Shown piece by piece: positions 5,628-6,366 of a stretch of 6,366 nt of DNA. The translations under genes were made by a program, and so were the position numbers. The notes under the pieces are model-generated. The model did not search any database. It saw only the letters and a list, made by a program, of their open reading frames with translations, and had not been told where the DNA came from. Source of the stretch: Rubrobacteraceae bacterium. GTDB lineage: Bacteria; Actinomycetota; Rubrobacteria; Rubrobacterales; Rubrobacteraceae. How positions within the stretch are numbered: the stretch's first letter is position 1; the number at the start of each line of letters is the position of its first letter. The DNA is taken from NCBI GenBank assembly GCA_013698525.1, contig JACCSM010000498.1, positions 1-6,366 of the forward strand, in the 5' to 3' direction.

Positions 5628-6366
5628 ATGAAGCCGACGGGCACCGTGGGCTACGCGGCGATGTTCGAGCAGTTCCATCCCACGGATCTTCTGAATTGGT
5701 GCAAACAGGCGGAGGAGTCGGGGTTCGGCTCCGTTATGGCTTCGGACCACTTCCATCCCTGGACCCCGGATCAGGGTCAGAGCGCCTTCGTATGGTCCTG
5801 GATGGGCGCTTTGGGCGCAACCACGGACCTCCGCTTCGGCACTGGCGTAACCCCGCCTGGCTTCCGCTACCATCCAGCAATAATCGCCCAGGGAGCGGCG
5901 ACGCTCGAGGCGATGTACCCCGGACGCTTCTGGCTCGGGCTCGGGGCTGGCGAGGCGCTGAACGAGCACGTCGTCGGAGACTACTGGCCCGAGGCCCCGA
6001 CCAGGCTCCGCATACTTATGGAGGCCATCGAGGTGATCCGGAGGCTCTTCACCGGCAAGGTCGTCAAGTACAGCGGTGAGCACATAAAGCTCGAGAGCGC
6101 GAGGCTCTACACGATGCCGGATACTCCGCCCCCGATCTACGTGGCGACCGCTGGCCCCATACAGAGCCGCAGGACCGGCGAGTTCTGCGATGGCATCATC
6201 ACCGTCGGCGCACCGGACGAGAAGATAAAGAACCTGATGGATAAGTTCGAGGAGGGGGCTCGCCGCGCCGACAAGGACCCCTCCGAGATGCCGCGCATGA
6301 TACAGCTTCACGTCTCGTGGGCCGAGGACCAGGAGGAGGCCGAGCAACAGGCGGTCAGGGAGTGGC
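5628..6366 (+). CDS. F420-dependent LLM-class oxidoreductase, G6PDH-like (3' end cut)
   Basis: The first 246 codons of a luciferase-like monooxygenase-fold flavin/F420 enzyme, open at the window edge; family members are about 320 residues, so roughly a quarter is missing. Family features include VGYAAMFEQFHP (7-18), SVMASDHFHPW (35-45), GQSAFVWSWMGALG (50-63), FGTGVTPPGFRYHPAIIAQ (70-88) and FWLGLGAGEALNEH (101-114). Compared with M. tuberculosis F420-dependent glucose-6-phosphate dehydrogenase, Glu14, Asp40, His41, Trp45 and Glu109 correspond to its F420/active-site residues, so hydride transfer with coenzyme F420 is likely. True glucose-6-phosphate use is not proven, because the closest subfamily includes enzymes of unknown substrate. 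The ATG is preceded by AAGGGAG four bases upstream. It is separated from the Eis-like gene by a repeat-rich 186-base spacer, so it is probably a separate transcription unit. The long minus-strand ORF opposite it is a shadow. Confidence 0.92.
   Translation, partial: MKPTGTVGYAAMFEQFHPTDLLNWCKQAEESGFGSVMASDHFHPWTPDQGQSAFVWSWMGALGATTDLRFGTGVTPPGFRYHPAIIAQGAATLEAMYPGRFWLGLGAGEALNEHVVGDYWPEAPTRLRILMEAIEVIRRLFTGKVVKYSGEHIKLESARLYTMPDTPPPIYVATAGPIQSRRTGEFCDGIITVGAPDEKIKNLMDKFEEGARRADKDPSEMPRMIQLHVSWAEDQEEAEQQAVREW

Noticed and set aside
5490..6347. 285-codon minus-strand ORF at the right edge
   Set aside because: It is antisense to the F420-dependent oxidoreductase, which has all the expected active-site motifs; the opposing frame is a GC-bias artefact.

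Overview
This is a GC-rich bacterial window. An F420-type luciferase-like oxidoreductase, a two-domain Eis-type acetyltransferase, a PadR regulator, GTG starts and purine-rich Shine-Dalgarno sites together point to an actinomycete, possibly Rubrobacter or a relative. That placement is inference from gene content, not from a marker gene.

Left edge (1-275): the last ~36 codons of a transposase run in from outside the window and stop at 113. About 160 bases without a recognisable gene follow. A complete plus-strand TrkH-type potassium channel subunit gene (276-1730) comes next. Its regulatory TrkA partner is not in the window.

Middle (1731-3511): a short convergent gap with inverted repeats separates trkH from a tightly packed minus-strand operon read from 3511 down to 1856. 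In order of transcription it encodes a protein with two membrane helices and a C-terminal winged helix, a four-helix membrane protein with a GHAHAG motif, a 34-residue single-helix protein that is missed by a simple length cut-off, and a DUF4188 (monooxygenase-like) protein. The second and third genes are coupled by a TGATG stop/start overlap.

Control region (3512-3613): the operon is transcribed divergently from a padR-family gene. The 102-base gap holds two copies of the perfect palindrome TATGTCA-N4-TGACATA, with centres 43 bp apart (about four helical turns). They fit the known PadR operator ATGT-N8-ACAT. One covers the -35 box of the best minus-strand promoter and the other covers its predicted start point. 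The simplest model is that PadR represses the membrane/DUF4188 operon and probably itself. This padR-operator-operon module is the most interesting part of the window.

Right part (3614-6366): padR is followed after 55 bases by an Eis-like GNAT acetyltransferase with an SCP2-like C-terminal domain, plausibly co-transcribed. A repeat-rich spacer (5442-5627) holds AGCACTTC direct repeats, a perfect GC hairpin and a long-range 14-base inverted repeat. The window ends inside an F420-dependent luciferase-like oxidoreductase gene (5628 to the edge), whose visible residues match the F420-dependent glucose-6-phosphate dehydrogenase-like family. No RNA genes or CRISPR arrays were seen.
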